This document shows, piece by piece, positions 10,438 through 22,400 of a stretch of 47,967 nt of DNA. The notes beneath the pieces were generated by a model that was not told the DNA's origin, ran no database searches, and was given only the letters and a program-made list of their open reading frames with translations. The DNA comes from Rubrivivax sp. (lineage in GTDB: Bacteria; Pseudomonadota; Gammaproteobacteria; Burkholderiales; Burkholderiaceae_C). The position numbers and the translations under genes were made by a program. Every line of letters begins with the position of its first letter. The stretch's first letter is position 1. The stretch spans positions 1 to 47,967 of the forward strand of contig JAIXYO010000023.1 of NCBI GenBank assembly GCA_027490215.1. Reading direction: 5' to 3'.

Positions 10438-10926
10438 TTACAGATCACGTTCAGAGCCCTGAGTCGCCTTGATTTCCTCCTGAACTCGCAGCCGCGCATT
10501 GACGTATGCACCCTGAGGCACATGCAGCAGGTCGGCAACGCGCCACAGCACATGGCGCTCGTGGGCGCTGAGGTGACCGTCGGCATAGGCCACGCGCCAC
10601 ATGTGCTCAACCATGCGCAGCTTCTGCGGCATGTCGAAATGCTCATTGAGGCGCGAGGTGAACGCGAACAGATCGGTGGCATCTCGAGCGGTGGTGACGG
10701 CCAGTTCGGTCAGGCGAGATGCCTCGTCTTCGGAGAGGGCAAACCGCTCGCGCAAAGCGTTCAGCACCGCCTCGCGTTCGCGGGCCTCGAAACTGGCATC
10801 GGCACGCATCACCTCGACCAGCATCACCGCGGTAGCGAGACGAAGCGCATGCTCGGTGGCACCAGGGTCGTCGCCTGCCGTCGGCGACAGCACCGTATCG
10901 AAAAAATCTTTGATGGACTGGAACAT
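10438..10926 (-). CDS. TerB-like protein (tellurite-resistance TerB superfamily)
   Basis: The 162-residue protein starts MFQSIKDFFDTVLSP. It has an all-helical body with acidic pairs typical of the TerB fold: LVEVMRADASFEAREREAV near residue 50 and WRVAYADGHLSAHERHVL near residue 120. The family is thought to bind metal through these acidic residues; some members belong to tellurite or stress operons, but many are housekeeping genes of unknown function. No other ter gene is nearby, so tellurite resistance should not be inferred. ATG 10926 starts the conserved part; the frame stays open further upstream but overlaps an opposite-strand small ORF. It lies about 100 bases upstream of dnaB on the same strand. 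Confidence 0.75.
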   Translation of the reverse strand: MFQSIKDFFDTVLSPTAGDDPGATEHALRLATAVMLVEVMRADASFEAREREAVLNALRERFALSEDEASRLTELAVTTARDATDLFAFTSRLNEHFDMPQKLRMVEHMWRVAYADGHLSAHERHVLWRVADLLHVPQGAYVNARLRVQEEIKATQGSERDL

Positions 10927-11007
10927 GCTCAAATCATGGCACGAGGCGGCGAGCCTGAGGTCAGGCGCGCCCCCGTGTTCCCCTTCATCCAACAACACGA
11001 GATCGAC

Positions 11008-11148
11008 ATGAGCGCTGACAAAGACCGCGGTATCCGCAGACAAAAGCAAAAACGGGCGAAGGCCTTGAAACGGCAGGCCAAGCAGCGCAGCCCAGCCGGC
11101 AGTGAAGCGAATCCCGCCGCCAGCCCCGCGCCGCAAGCCGCCGCCTGA
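11008..11148 (+). CDS. Small, very basic hypothetical protein
   Basis: This 46-codon frame encodes a peptide whose first half is almost all Arg, Lys and Gln (RGIRRQKQKRAKALKRQAK) and whose second half is Ala/Pro/Ser-rich. The composition suggests a nucleic-acid-binding or disordered peptide. It starts with ATG 11008, after a weak GAG purine stretch. It is divergent from the TerB-like gene. I do not recognise a family, and a chance ORF in GC-rich DNA is possible. Confidence 0.35.
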   Translation: MSADKDRGIRRQKQKRAKALKRQAKQRSPAGSEANPAASPAPQAAA

Positions 11149-11282
11149 ATGGCGCCTGGCCTGGGGTGAGCGCTTCGATGGGCCGAGAACGCCCGCCTAT
11201 CGTCACCCCGGCTGCTTGACTTTCGGTCAGGTGTCCGCATGTACATGACATCCAGATGACATCGACAGCACGGGAGTCCAGC
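11149..11282. other. Intergenic stretch before a small hypothetical gene
   Basis: No gene is seen here. TTGACT at 11216-11221 could be a -35 element for the downstream gene, but no good -10 follows at the right distance. GGGAG at about 11271 serves as the ribosome-binding site of the next gene. Confidence 0.5.
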
Positions 11283-11624
11283 ATGTCCACACCCCAGGTC
11301 CAGACACCTCGCAGCGCCGTCAACACGGCCGCTGCACTCGCCCATCTGCTGGAGCGGATCGATCGCAGCGGCAATCCGATCGATGCCGGTCAGTATCAGA
11401 TCGTGGTGTCGAGGCTGAAAAACGCCTTGACCAACAACCTGCCTGACGACGCGTTGACCGCCGTACTGAACACCTACCCGTCGACCGCCGAGTTGTACGA
11501 GAACATGCATTACGAGTTGTCGGGTCTGTCACGCTCCTCACTCGAGCATGCGGTGTCGGCCGAGATGATGACCACGCAGTTGCTCGGCAAGTTGTCGCTC
11601 CATCCTCGGCCGCAGCGCAGCTGA
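11283..11624 (+). CDS. Hypothetical protein, helical, 113 residues
   Basis: The product starts MSTPQVQTPRSAVNTAAALA and is predicted by eye to be mostly helical, with an amphipathic segment AALAHLLERIDRSGNPIDA and later SAEMMTTQLLGKL. No signal peptide, membrane helix or known motif is visible. GGGAG about seven bases before ATG 11283 supports this start over ATG 11256, which lacks a ribosome-binding site. It is convergent with the tpsB gene. I do not recognise the family. Confidence 0.65.
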   Translation: MSTPQVQTPRSAVNTAAALAHLLERIDRSGNPIDAGQYQIVVSRLKNALTNNLPDDALTAVLNTYPSTAELYENMHYELSGLSRSSLEHAVSAEMMTTQLLGKLSLHPRPQRS

Positions 11625-11655
11625 CGCCGCGTCGCTTCGCACCGCCCAGACAGCG

Positions 11656-13419
11656 TCAGAACAGTGCCAGCACCACGCTGGCGTCGACACGGACTGATCG
11701 AGGTTCTTCCGCTCGGTGGAACATCTGGTGGCCCACGGTCAGCCGGGCGAAGAAGCGCTGGCTGACCCTCATTTCGAACCCGGCGCCGATGCTCTGCAAG
11801 TTGATGTTGCTGAGCCCGGGGCCCTTGGGGCGCGTCTGACCACGGTCCAGGAAGCCGAGCAAGGTCAGGTCCGGCGTCAGCGAGTTGGGGGACAGGGTAC
11901 GAAGGTCCAGCGCACGGCGCAATTCGAGGTTCAGCACATAGCCCTCGAGCCCGCTGTAGTACGAGTTCGAATAGGCCCGAACCGTGCCAGCCCCCCCCAG
12001 GAAGTACTGCGCACTGCTGGGCAGGCGATCACTGCTCGTGGCCTGCCAGCCCAGATTGACGCGGCCTTCAAATCCGCGGCCAAGATCGTGATCGCGCTGC
12101 ACGTTTCCACGAAGCACCGTGTAGCCGAGGTGCTCGGGTGAGTGCGCGTCGCCGGTGGTGACATTGAAGCTGCCTGACCAGACGCCGCTGTCATCACTGC
12201 GCAGCGCATCGACACCCAGATTGAAATCCACCGTCTCCACCTTCTGCAGCCGAACCGACTGAATGAAGGTCAGGGATCGGCGATCCACCACGCCAAAGTT
12301 GGCGGCGATCAGTGTGCGCTGGTCGACCCAGACCGGCTGACGCAACGAAGCGGTCCACGACTCGGCCTTGCCAGACACATTCAGCGGCGAGAACGGACCG
12401 TACTTGATGCGCGTGCGGTCGTCGTTGTAGCCAAACGAAAAGCGGCCGCCCCAGGTGTTGATCGGCACCGAGTACGCCAGCGCCCGTCCGTCGTAGCCCC
12501 GGGCCTGCGTCGTCGAGATGGTCAGTTCATCGCGGTAGCCGAACAGGCTGTGGTTGCTGTACACCGCACCCGCCCGGTACTCGCCGGTGCTGCGGCTGCC
12601 TGCGGTGTCGGTGAACAGGCTGACCGAGTGACGCGATGGCTCCCGCAGCGTCAGATCGATGTCGGTGGTGGCAAAGGCCTGACCCGGCTTCAGCACGGCC
12701 TTCAGCTGGACATCGTTGGTTCGATTGAACCAGATCAGGTCGCGCTCCAGCCGCGCGATATCCACCAGGGCGCCGGGTGCGTCATGCATGCGATCGAGCA
12801 CGTAGGAAGCCGCCGTCGAATCGTTGCCCTTCAGGTTGTACGAGCCGATCTTGCCCTCGATCAGGCGGATCATGATCACGCCAGTGGAGACGTCCTGCGC
12901 CGGAATCACCGCCTCGGCCGCAATGGCGCCACGCGCCTTGTACAAGGCGTTGACACGCGCAACCAGCGCCTGCAGGTCGGCAAAGCCGACTTCCTTGCCT
13001 TCGTAGTCGGCAGAGATCTTTTTCAGCTCGGCATCTGACAGGATCTTCGACGGCGAGAACTCGATGCGCTTGACGATGACGCGCGCCGCTGAGGTGGCTG
13101 CGGAGCCGTCCTTGCGATCGACGGCGCTGCGGTCCAGCGGCGACGCGCGTGGATCGCTGCGCGAGCGCTGGCGCTCTTCCTCAAGCAGTCGCTTCTGCTG
13201 CTCGATGGACTGGCGCTGTATCGCACCGGGATCGAGAGAAGGGGGCAACTGCACCGGCGCTGTCTGCGCCTGGACCAGCCCCGTGCTCACGAGGCCCGCG
13301 ATGGTCAACCAACGCCAGACCGCACGGCCACGCATGCCCTCCGGGCTCATTGGGGGCCGCGTGGCAGTGCAGGGGCCCGTTCGCCGGCGACACGGGGTGA
13401 CAACTTGGTGATGTTTCAT
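11656..13419 (-). CDS. Two-partner secretion outer-membrane transporter (TpsB, FhaC/ShlB family)
   Basis: The 587-residue protein exports the giant TpsA encoded just upstream. After a signal region (hydrophobic WRWLTIAGLVSTGLVQAQT) comes a Gln/Arg-rich linker. A POTRA domain follows (RVIVKRIEFSPSKILSDAEL to LIEGKIGSYNL), then a C-terminal 16-strand barrel. Two hallmark motifs of the Omp85/TpsB barrel are visible: VRAY in place of the usual VRGY/F of loop 6, with its conserved arginine, and FLDRG (FxDxG). The last residue is Phe, as in many outer-membrane proteins. The ATG at 13419 overlaps the tpsA stop (ATGA), implying translational coupling; ATG 13350 or 13335 would give a shorter, more ordinary signal peptide and cannot be excluded. 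Confidence 0.93.
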   Translation of the reverse strand: MKHHQVVTPCRRRTGPCTATRPPMSPEGMRGRAVWRWLTIAGLVSTGLVQAQTAPVQLPPSLDPGAIQRQSIEQQKRLLEEERQRSRSDPRASPLDRSAVDRKDGSAATSAARVIVKRIEFSPSKILSDAELKKISADYEGKEVGFADLQALVARVNALYKARGAIAAEAVIPAQDVSTGVIMIRLIEGKIGSYNLKGNDSTAASYVLDRMHDAPGALVDIARLERDLIWFNRTNDVQLKAVLKPGQAFATTDIDLTLREPSRHSVSLFTDTAGSRSTGEYRAGAVYSNHSLFGYRDELTISTTQARGYDGRALAYSVPINTWGGRFSFGYNDDRTRIKYGPFSPLNVSGKAESWTASLRQPVWVDQRTLIAANFGVVDRRSLTFIQSVRLQKVETVDFNLGVDALRSDDSGVWSGSFNVTTGDAHSPEHLGYTVLRGNVQRDHDLGRGFEGRVNLGWQATSSDRLPSSAQYFLGGAGTVRAYSNSYYSGLEGYVLNLELRRALDLRTLSPNSLTPDLTLLGFLDRGQTRPKGPGLSNINLQSIGAGFEMRVSQRFFARLTVGHQMFHRAEEPRSVRVDASVVLALF

Positions 13420-16400
13420 GGACGGCGGGGCTCGGTCGGCTCGGAGGATGGGAGGTTGTTCGCGTCCGATGTGGGTGCGCCGCTCTCATTGAGTTGCAGC
13501 GGAGACGAGCTGAACTCGACGGGACCGCTGACAGTGCGACGCTTGGGCTGCGGGACCTCGCTGACCAGACCGAACTGGGCCTTCGCGATTTCATCGAGCA
13601 AGGTATCGGCCAGTGTCACGTTGCGCCCTGCCGGGCTGTCAGTCATGAATGCCGGCCGGCGCTGCAGCACATAGCCTGTGGTGACCAGCGAGCGGCCAAC
13701 CAGGGAGAAGTTCAGATCACCCCCCGGTGCGTACAACTTGATGTCGACATCTTCCAGCCCGTTGTTGCGCGAGTCGACCACCAGCTGGGTCAACGGTGTG
13801 AGCACATCCAGGCGAGTGCCGAGCACGCCGCTTCGCACTGCCACGGCGCCCGGCCCCGACACATTCAAGGCGCCGAAGTCGGCAGAGAAGAAGTCGAACA
13901 CCACGCTGTCGGGATTGACGATGTCCAGCACCACAGAACTCGCCATCGTCCCAGCGGGCCCGGAAACGCTGGCACTCACGCCACCAGCCGAGGTGTTGTT
14001 GACAGTGCCAGTGATGGTGTCGCCCGACAAGCCGAAGAAGCTCGACACATTGATCGTGCCTGCTGACAACTGCTCTTGTGCATTGAACACCACCACCGGC
14101 GCAGTGGTTTGGCCTGCGGTGATGTTCTGTCCGGCGTTCATCTCGACACGGGTGGCCGCCTGCACCTCCTGCGTCACGATGCTGCCGTTGGATGCGTTCA
14201 CCGTGATTCCACCTCCGCTGGAAAGGATGCTGCCTGCGATCACGCCGGTGCCGCCCGACAGGTTGATGTCTCCTGGCGCGGTGGCAGTGGTCAGGTTCAG
14301 CAAGCCCTGGGTACTGAGGTTCAGGTTGCCCGTGACGGCCACGGCCGAGGCGGAGGCCACGTCAATTTCCAACGGGTTGGCCGTTGCCGGATCGATGCTG
14401 CCATCGGCGCGCAGCGTGGCCGTGCCAACGCCGCTCTGCGCCGACAGGGTCATCACCGCCCCGGCCTGGTTGGCGGTGATGTCGAGGTGGACATCTCCGC
14501 CATCGAGAATCCTGCCGTTGGCAGACTGCCCGCTCACAGCGTTGGCCGTGGCATTGCCCGTGGAGATGCCGGTCACGATGGCGTCGCCTGCGGTGTCGAA
14601 GCGCACCGTGCCGACCTCGGCGCGCACCGTGGCGTCGTTCAGGATGCGCAACTCGTCGGCGGTCATCGTGATGTTGCCGGTGAGCGAGCGCACCGCGGCG
14701 GCCGACGCCACCTGGGTGCTGGTGCCTGCCAGCGAGTTCGGATCGCCGACCAGGATGTCGCGCGTGCCGCTCAGGGTCAGGCGTTTGTCGCCGACCAGAT
14801 CGATCGCGCCCGGCGCCACCACATTGCCGTTGATGCTGCCGTTCTCGTGAGCAACGATGCGGATGCGGTCGCCCGAGTTGACCGCATCGGCCCCGTCGAC
14901 CACGGCACCCAGCGTGAAGTTCGATGCCACCAGTGGGTTGCTCGGGCCCTCGAGGAAGATCGATCCACCGGCCTGCGCCTGGATCAAGCCGCTCAGCGGT
15001 GTGCCGATGTTGCTGCCCACAGCCAGTGCTTCATCCAGCGTGAGGTTGCCGATCGAGCCTTGCGACGCGGTGATCTGCACCGTGCCACCCAGCAGCACCA
15101 GACCCTCGTTGTCGTCCGGTCGCGCATTGACGACCGAGCCGGTGCTGCTTTCCACCGTGATCGCACCGCGCGAGAAGATGCCGCCGATGGCCAGATCCCC
15201 GGTTTCGATCAGGTTGATGCTGCCCACGCCGCGTGCGGTGACGCTGCCGTAGCTGTCGGCAGTGGCACCGACACCGCGCTTCACATCCAACCACAGCGGC
15301 GTGCTTCCATCGGCGTTGCCGCCGATGGTCGCGTTCGCGGCCTCGAGGATCAGGTCACCGGCCGCAATGGCCGCGCGCGACACATCGATGGCCGAGATCG
15401 CGCCCTTCACCTTGAGGCGCACCTCACCGTCGGCACGGATCTGGTCGATCGGCGCCGCACCCAGCGACGCCAGATAGATGTTGCCCACGTCGGTGTTCAC
15501 CACGTGCGGGGTCAGCGGGTTCGCGCTGTTGCCGTTCTGGTTGACGCTCGCCGACAGCCCGGTGGCCGCACTGAAGTTCACCGGCAGGCGCTGGCTGATC
15601 GTCAGCGTGCCGGTCTGGCGGTTCGGGTCGGAGAACACGAAGTCGCTGAACTCGGCGGTGGCCAGAGCCACCTTTTCGCGATCGGTCAGGTTGCCGTCGG
15701 TGTCCAGCGGAATGACCACGGCTTCGGGATCAGTCGCCTCCAGCGTCGAGCCAATGCTGGTGCCTGCGACCAGCGTGACATGGCGACCCGACGCATTCGG
15801 CGCCTTGATCACCGGGTTGGTGTCGGTCACATCCTTCAGCAGGCCCGGGTTCAGGCCCAGAGCCAGTTGCGAGGTGGTCCAGGTGGAGCCAGTGGCCTGG
15901 GCGCTGCGTTCAGCGGCCGATGCCACATAGATGAAGCCTGCCACCTGTGTTCCCGCAGTCACGGTGGGCAAGGTACCTGCGCTCTCATCGGCCAGCACCT
16001 GGGCTGCGATCTGATCCAGTGTCCAGGTCGGATTCGCTTGCTTCAACTGGGCTGCAGCGGCACCACGGGCCAGGGCTCGGGCGTCGTAGGCCGCAATCTG
16101 CGAAGACAGCGCCCAGTAACGCTCGGTGCGCGCATTCTCGAAAGCGGTGACGGCGGCGGAATCAGGCAACGTCGCACGCTCTGCAGCCGTCGCGGTGTAA
16201 CGCCAGGACGCATCGAAGGTGGCCGGCGCCTGCTGATCGGTGCGGATCTGCCAGTACTGTGCGTAGTCCTGCGTGCGTCCGGTCTGGTAGACGCTCAGAG
16301 CCTGCGCCACCTTCTGGTCGTTGGCTGTGCCAGCGCGCAATGTGACGCTGTCCCAGAAGCTGCGCAGCTGATCCCAGGTGCGGGTGTCGAGGGTGTAGAC

Positions 16401-19400
16401 CGGGTTGTTGTCCAGGATCCGGCCCGGCGCCGTTAGACGGACATCGCCGCCGAGTGAGGTGACGGTGTCGACCAGCAGGTGCCCGGCGATGTTGCCGGCC
16501 GAAGCCTGCGCGTCGATGCCGATGTCACCCGCGGCCGAGGCCTTCAGCCCGTAGAAATGCTGGTTGCCGCGATCGGCGGTGTAGCCGCTCTGGATGTTCA
16601 GCGGCAGGCGCGCGTTCGCATTGCCAGTGATGCCACCGATCGCACCATTCGACGAGCTCAGTTCGATGCGCTGTGCGCGGATCAGGTTGCCGGGGTCGCC
16701 GTAGAGATCGCCCTGCGTGCTCAGCACGACCTTGCCCTGGCCGGCAGTCGCATCGCCACTGGCGCTGACCGTGGCCACCTTGAGCGCGCCAGCGATCTGG
16801 TTGATGTTCACGTTGCCAGCGGTCGCATTGGCCGTGAGTGCCCCGCCGAGCAGCACATTGACCGGGGTCGCATTGCCGCCGATGGAACCGTTGGCCGCCG
16901 TGATCGACAGGTTTCGCGTGTCGATCAGCGAGCCACTGCCGCTGCTGAACGACTTCGCCGTGATGGTCGTGTCACCGTACCGGTTGTTCAGTTGATTCTG
17001 TGCGGCCAGGCTCACCTCCTGGCTTGAACTCACGGTCAGCGAAGGGGTGTTGGCGCCCATGAATTCGACGCGGATCGGGTAATCGGCCTTGACCGAATTC
17101 GAGGTGATGGTGGTGGTGCCGGTGACCTGCTCCCATATCGAGGTGTAGCGGGAGGCGATGCACAGCGTCCACCAGTTGCAATCGTTCCACTCGTCGAGCT
17201 TGGTGTAGACCGAGCTGGTGGTGCGCGTGGTCGAAGTCTGTTTGGTCGCCTGGGTGCTGGTGGCCCCAGTCGGGTCGCCGACCAACCGGTTCGCATGGGC
17301 CGTGGTCAGGCCTGCAGGCTTGACATACGACAGGAAGGTGCCGTTGGGCAGCGGGTAGTTCGACAACACGTTCGGGCCGCTGGTCAGCGTGCGGCTGACG
17401 TTGTCGGGCGGCAGCGACAACGACGAAGTGCCGAAGAAGCTGGCACCGCTGAACTTCCACTGGTACTTGGTCGAGGTGTCGGTGCCGTTGGTGTAGATGT
17501 AGCGCAGACCGGCCTGCGGGTCGTAGGTGCCCAGGCGCACCGTCTGCGTCGTGACGCGAGACGGCGAGTTCTGGATAGCCGACGAGTTCTGGATGTCCGT
17601 CAGGCTCAGGTTTGCCGTGCTGGCAAGCGGGCCGGTGTACTCGCCCGGGTTGAAGCTGCCATCGTCATTCCAGAAGCCGGTCTGTCTGACGGTGATCGCG
17701 TCCTGATCGCGGCTGATCACGGTGTGGATGGCGTTCACCACCGCCTGCCCGTTGACGACATCGACCGACTGCACGTCGGTGATGTCGATCGTGCCGACGA
17801 CGCCGCGGCCCGGATTCGTCGGGTCCGGGTCGGCGCCGGTGTCGATGGTCTTCAGCACCACCTTCGCAGTGCTCAGGTTGTTGATGGCCACCTGCCCGAA
17901 GCCATCGAGCACCGCCAGCTTGCCGGACCCGCCGGTCGTGCCGTTGGCCGTGTTGATGATCTGACCAAACAGCGTGATGTTGCCGCCATGCACCTTGGCG
18001 GTCGAGGTCATCGTGATGGTGTTCGTCAGCGGGTCGTAGGTGGCGCCGATGATCGAGGCATCGCCGCTCGGGTTGTACAGGTCGACCGTCAGGCCTTCCA
18101 GGTCGGCCTGCGCCTTGTCAATGACGGTGGTCTTGTCCGCCTTCAGGAACCTCAGGTCGGCATCCACCGGTATGTCGAGGCTGTAGTTGACGATGCCACT
18201 CTGCACCGTGCCGTTGATGTTCAGGTAGCGCGCGCTGATGAACACATTGCCATTGGCCACGATGCCCGCGCCCGGCGCTTTGCCGTTGTTGGGTGCCAAC
18301 ACGCCCCCGCCGCCCTGAATGTTGGCGTTGGGCTCGCCCGCCACCGAGTTGAAGCCGTTGACATAGCTCTGCACGAAGTCGCCGTTATTCGCCCGGATCT
18401 CCACGCTGCCGGCGGTGATGCTGCCGTCGACGTAGATGTCACCCGCATCGCTTCTGACGCTGACCAACCCGTTCGGGTTCGAGATGAGCTTGCTGGGCTC
18501 GCCCAGGGTGTCGCGGTAGGCGATGGTGATGTCGGGTGCGGCCGCCGGGATGCGTCGATTCACATCCGGCGAGGCCGGGTCGTAAGCGCCCGGGTCATAG
18601 GTGCTGACAATGCGGATCTCGGGTTGGCCCAGCAGCCCGTTGGCGCCGACCACCCCGTTCTCGCGCGACATGATCGTCGGCACCGAGCCCACGTAGCTCG
18701 GGTTGAAGCGCTGTACATCGGTGGTGTTGTTGACGAGGAACCCATTCAAGCGCACGTTGCCGCCGGTCGAGTCCACCGTCAGGTTGCCGATCTTCATCGA
18801 GGCCGGCGAGTTGTTCCGGATCCAGATCTTGCCGTCGCCCGGCGCTTCCAGCGAGCCAGTGCCCGCCAGCACGTCACCGCGAACATTGACGTTGCCCAGA
18901 TTGACGCTGATGTCCGGGAAGGTCAGCACCTTCTGCGAACCCGCCACCGCCGGCGTGTTGTCCGCCGCCGCGACGGTGGCGACACTGCCCGCGATCGCGG
19001 TCGCCGCATCGGCCACCAGCGCGGCCTGGGTCGACACGACATTGGCAGCGGTATCGGTGGAGGCGGCGTTGAACTGCAGCAGTTGGCCGGTCGTCGGGCT
19101 GTTGGCGGCAATCAGGCTGTCGACGGTGCTCACTTTTGCGGTGTCGACATTGCCGCTGCTGGCGGTGTCGCGCCAGGCGGTCGACAGGGTCTGCTGCGCA
19201 CTCGATGCCTGCGACAGCTGCGTGAAGATGTTTGCCGCCGACGACACGATGCTTGCGTTGGCGGTCTTGATGCTGTCCATCTGACCCGACAGCGCGGCGA
19301 TGCTGGTCGGCAGGTCGCCCGTGGCGCCCGAGCGGCGCAACGCCAGCAGACCGATGTTGTCCATCGTCTGCTGCACGGCACCCAGGTAACCGCTGCCGCT

Positions 19401-22400
19401 GACGATGCGCAGATTGCCGTCGGACGACACCGACTGGTCCAACGTACCCAGCGGCCCGACCAGCGGGTTCAGGCACGCGCCGGCTGTGGCGTCGCAGGAA
19501 TAGGCGTAGTTGCCGATGTTGGCGGTCTGGGTGCGCAGCGTGGCGTAGCTGGTCGCAGCGCTGCTGCGGTTGCTGGTGAGTCCGGCATAGGTCGTGTTGG
19601 CCGGCAGATTGGCCGTGGTTGGCGCGCTCTTCATCGCCACCAGGTTGGTGTTGATGGTCGTGTTGTTGGCGTCGATCGTCGTGTACGCATTGATCAGGCT
19701 GCCGACCGCGCCAATCTGCTCTGCGCTGGTGGCACCGGTGATGTCGCCAGTGATCAGGGTCTGATGGTTGGCCAGCGCGGTGTCAACAGCTCCGGTTGCC
19801 GCCACGGCCGCGCTGCCCTGGTTGGTCAGTGCCTCGGTCTTCTGGCCGACGCCTTGCGACCCCAGCTTCTTGGTCAGGAAGTTGATCTCGGCCTGGTAGG
19901 CCTCCCTGGAGACCGGATCAGCCGCGTACTTGGCCAGCAGGCCCTGCAACAGCGACAGGCGCTCAAGCAGCTTCGAATTGGGTGCGGCGTTGGAGACCTG
20001 GATCTGGCCTGCCGACAGCTGTCCAGGCGTCAGGTACCCGATGTATGGATTGCTCAGACTGCTGTTCAGCGGATTGGCGGCCAGCCCTGCCGGGTACTGG
20101 GTGCTGTCGACCTGCGAGTAAGCCAGATCCCAGACGACCGAGCCATCGGGGTTGGTCGAGACGATCACCGGATCGATCTGCGTCGCCGATTGGCGCAACA
20201 GGCCGGAGAGCACCCGGCCATTGGCGTTGACACGGGCCGCGCCGCCCGGCGTCGGCGCGATGCCGCCGGAGATGTCCAGTGAGGCGTCGATGCCGACCGC
20301 CTTCGCAATGGCCCCCGCGGCTTCTCGGTACAGGTCCTTGCCGACCCCGACTGCGCTCACCTGGATGTTGCCGCGATTGGCGGCGAGGCCGATGTCACCG
20401 GCGGCCAGCAGATTGCTGTTCGCGCTCAGGTTGAGTGTCGAGTTCTGCGTCACGCGAGTCTGTGCGTCGGGCGTCGAATTGATCGGTATCGCCGTCTTGT
20501 TCCACAGGTTCACCGCGGTGTGGGCGAGGATCGAGCTCGCTTGGCGAGCCGAGTTTTCGCCAGCGGCCACATTCACCTTGCCCAGTGCCGGGTCGTTCGC
20601 CAGCAGCAATGCGCCATCGCCCACCGTGGTGGTGTTCGTGCCGACGAAGTTGACATAGGCCTTGCCAGACGGCGCACCGGCCAGACCGTAGGCGTTGGCG
20701 ACCGCGCGCGCATCGAACTTCGCGTCGGTCCGGCTGCCGATGTCGATGTTGCCGGCATCGCTGGTGATGGTCGAGTCCTCGCCCAGCGAGACGATGGCGT
20801 TGACCTTCGGAAGCGTGCCGTCGGCCGGGTCGCCGGCCGAGCCGGCATTGATGATCGAGTTGGATTCGGCCAGCGCGATTGCACCCCCCGAGTCCAGCTT
20901 GGTCTTGTCGTACGACACCATCACGTTGTTGGCATCGATGCTGAAGCCGTTGCTGCCGCTGAGCATCAGCACATGGAACAGCGAGTTGTCGCCGGTGCTG
21001 ACGTTGGTGCGCTGGTCGATCGTCGTCACCGTCCTGCCCGCAGGCAGGTTCAGCAGACCGCCGGAGCCGGAATTCACATTCCAGGCAGCACCGTCGGCCA
21101 CGCCGATGGTGTTGATGTCGGAGTTCTGGCCCCACCAGTACTTGTGGGTCGCGTTGGTCGCGGCCAGCGCGATCCGGCCTGCCGTCACGCTCGCGCCGTC
21201 ACCCACATCGACGTTGACGCGGCTGGACACCGAATGGTTGTTGCTCGCCCCGCTCGCGCCAGCCAGCGAGGCCTGCGTGCTGTCGACCTTGCCGTTGTAG
21301 ACGGTGTCGTGGTTGGCAGTGACCGCGAGGCTGCCGGTGGCGATGCCGCAGGTGGCCGACGGCGCACCGCAGGTCGAATCCCCGATGGACGCGCGGGTGT
21401 CGCTGGTCTCGACGGTGTTGGCCGTGGCCGCGGCGCCGGCGATCACGCCCCCGCTGCCCGAGACCGACTGGGCGATGTTGGTGTCGGTGCCTTGCGCTGT
21501 GATGCGGGTCTGGCCGGTGGTGCCGCCGACCACGGCGACGTTGTCGCCGAAGCTCGCGGCGGTGCGGGAATTCGAACGCGCGTAGGCATCGTTCGAGCCG
21601 ATCGCCGCGATGCCGAAGGCCAGGCCACTGGATGTGGCGTCCTGGCGACTGTTATTGGTCGCGGTGACGTCGAGCGTGCCCGGCACCGTCAATACGCTGC
21701 CATTGCCGACGCTGGCGGTCACCGGTGCCGCGTTGGCGGCGCTGCCGTAATCAGCTTCCGCGCTGGTGCCGACCGCACCCAGCAGCAAGCCGCCCGAGGT
21801 GCCGGTGGCACTGGCGCGCACGGTGGTGTCGTGAGCCTCGCTGCGGGCCAGCACGCTGGCGTCGAGCGAGTTGTCGAAGGCGTAGACGAAGTCGGGCAGC
21901 TCATGGGTCGCCGACACGGTGAGGTTGTCAGCCGTCAGCACCGTGCCTGCGCCGAGGTAGGCATTGATCAGGGGTGAGGACTTGGCCTGGGCGATCGACG
22001 CCCCGATGCTGAGCCCACCGCTGACGGTGAAGCCCAAGGCATCGGCACTGGCACCCGCTGCACCCACCGCCTGCACGATGGCGTCGCCGGTCAGATTGAC
22101 CGTGCCGCCATCGACATAGGCCCGGACCGTCGGAGCGGCAGTGGCGGTGGCTTTCGAGCCTGTGGCGGCCAACGCAATGCCGCCAGCGGCGGCCAAGGTG
22201 CTGCTGGTCGCCTTGACCCGCGAGTCGGCCGACACCTCGAGGTTACCGACCACGTCGCCGCTGCCAGAGCCGATGAAGGTGCCACTGGCAATGTGGGCTT
22301 CGGTGGTGCCACCGATCTCGCTGGTCGCAATCGAGGCGCCGCCGGCGAGCGCGCCGACGCTGGCGCCAATGGCCTGCGCATCCAGTGTGCGCACATCCTT

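Noticed and set aside
10438-10926. Tellurite-resistance operon
   Set aside because: Only one TerB-like gene is present; terA, terC, terD and terE are absent.
17295-20282. A 995-codon open frame on the + strand opposite tpsA
   Set aside because: It is the antisense shadow of tpsA: GC-rich codon use leaves the opposite strand without stops, and the translation is Arg/Val/Gly/Asp-rich with no recognisable motif. The same applies to the long + frames at 14076-16436, 25455-27116, 27384-28544 and 28794-30392.
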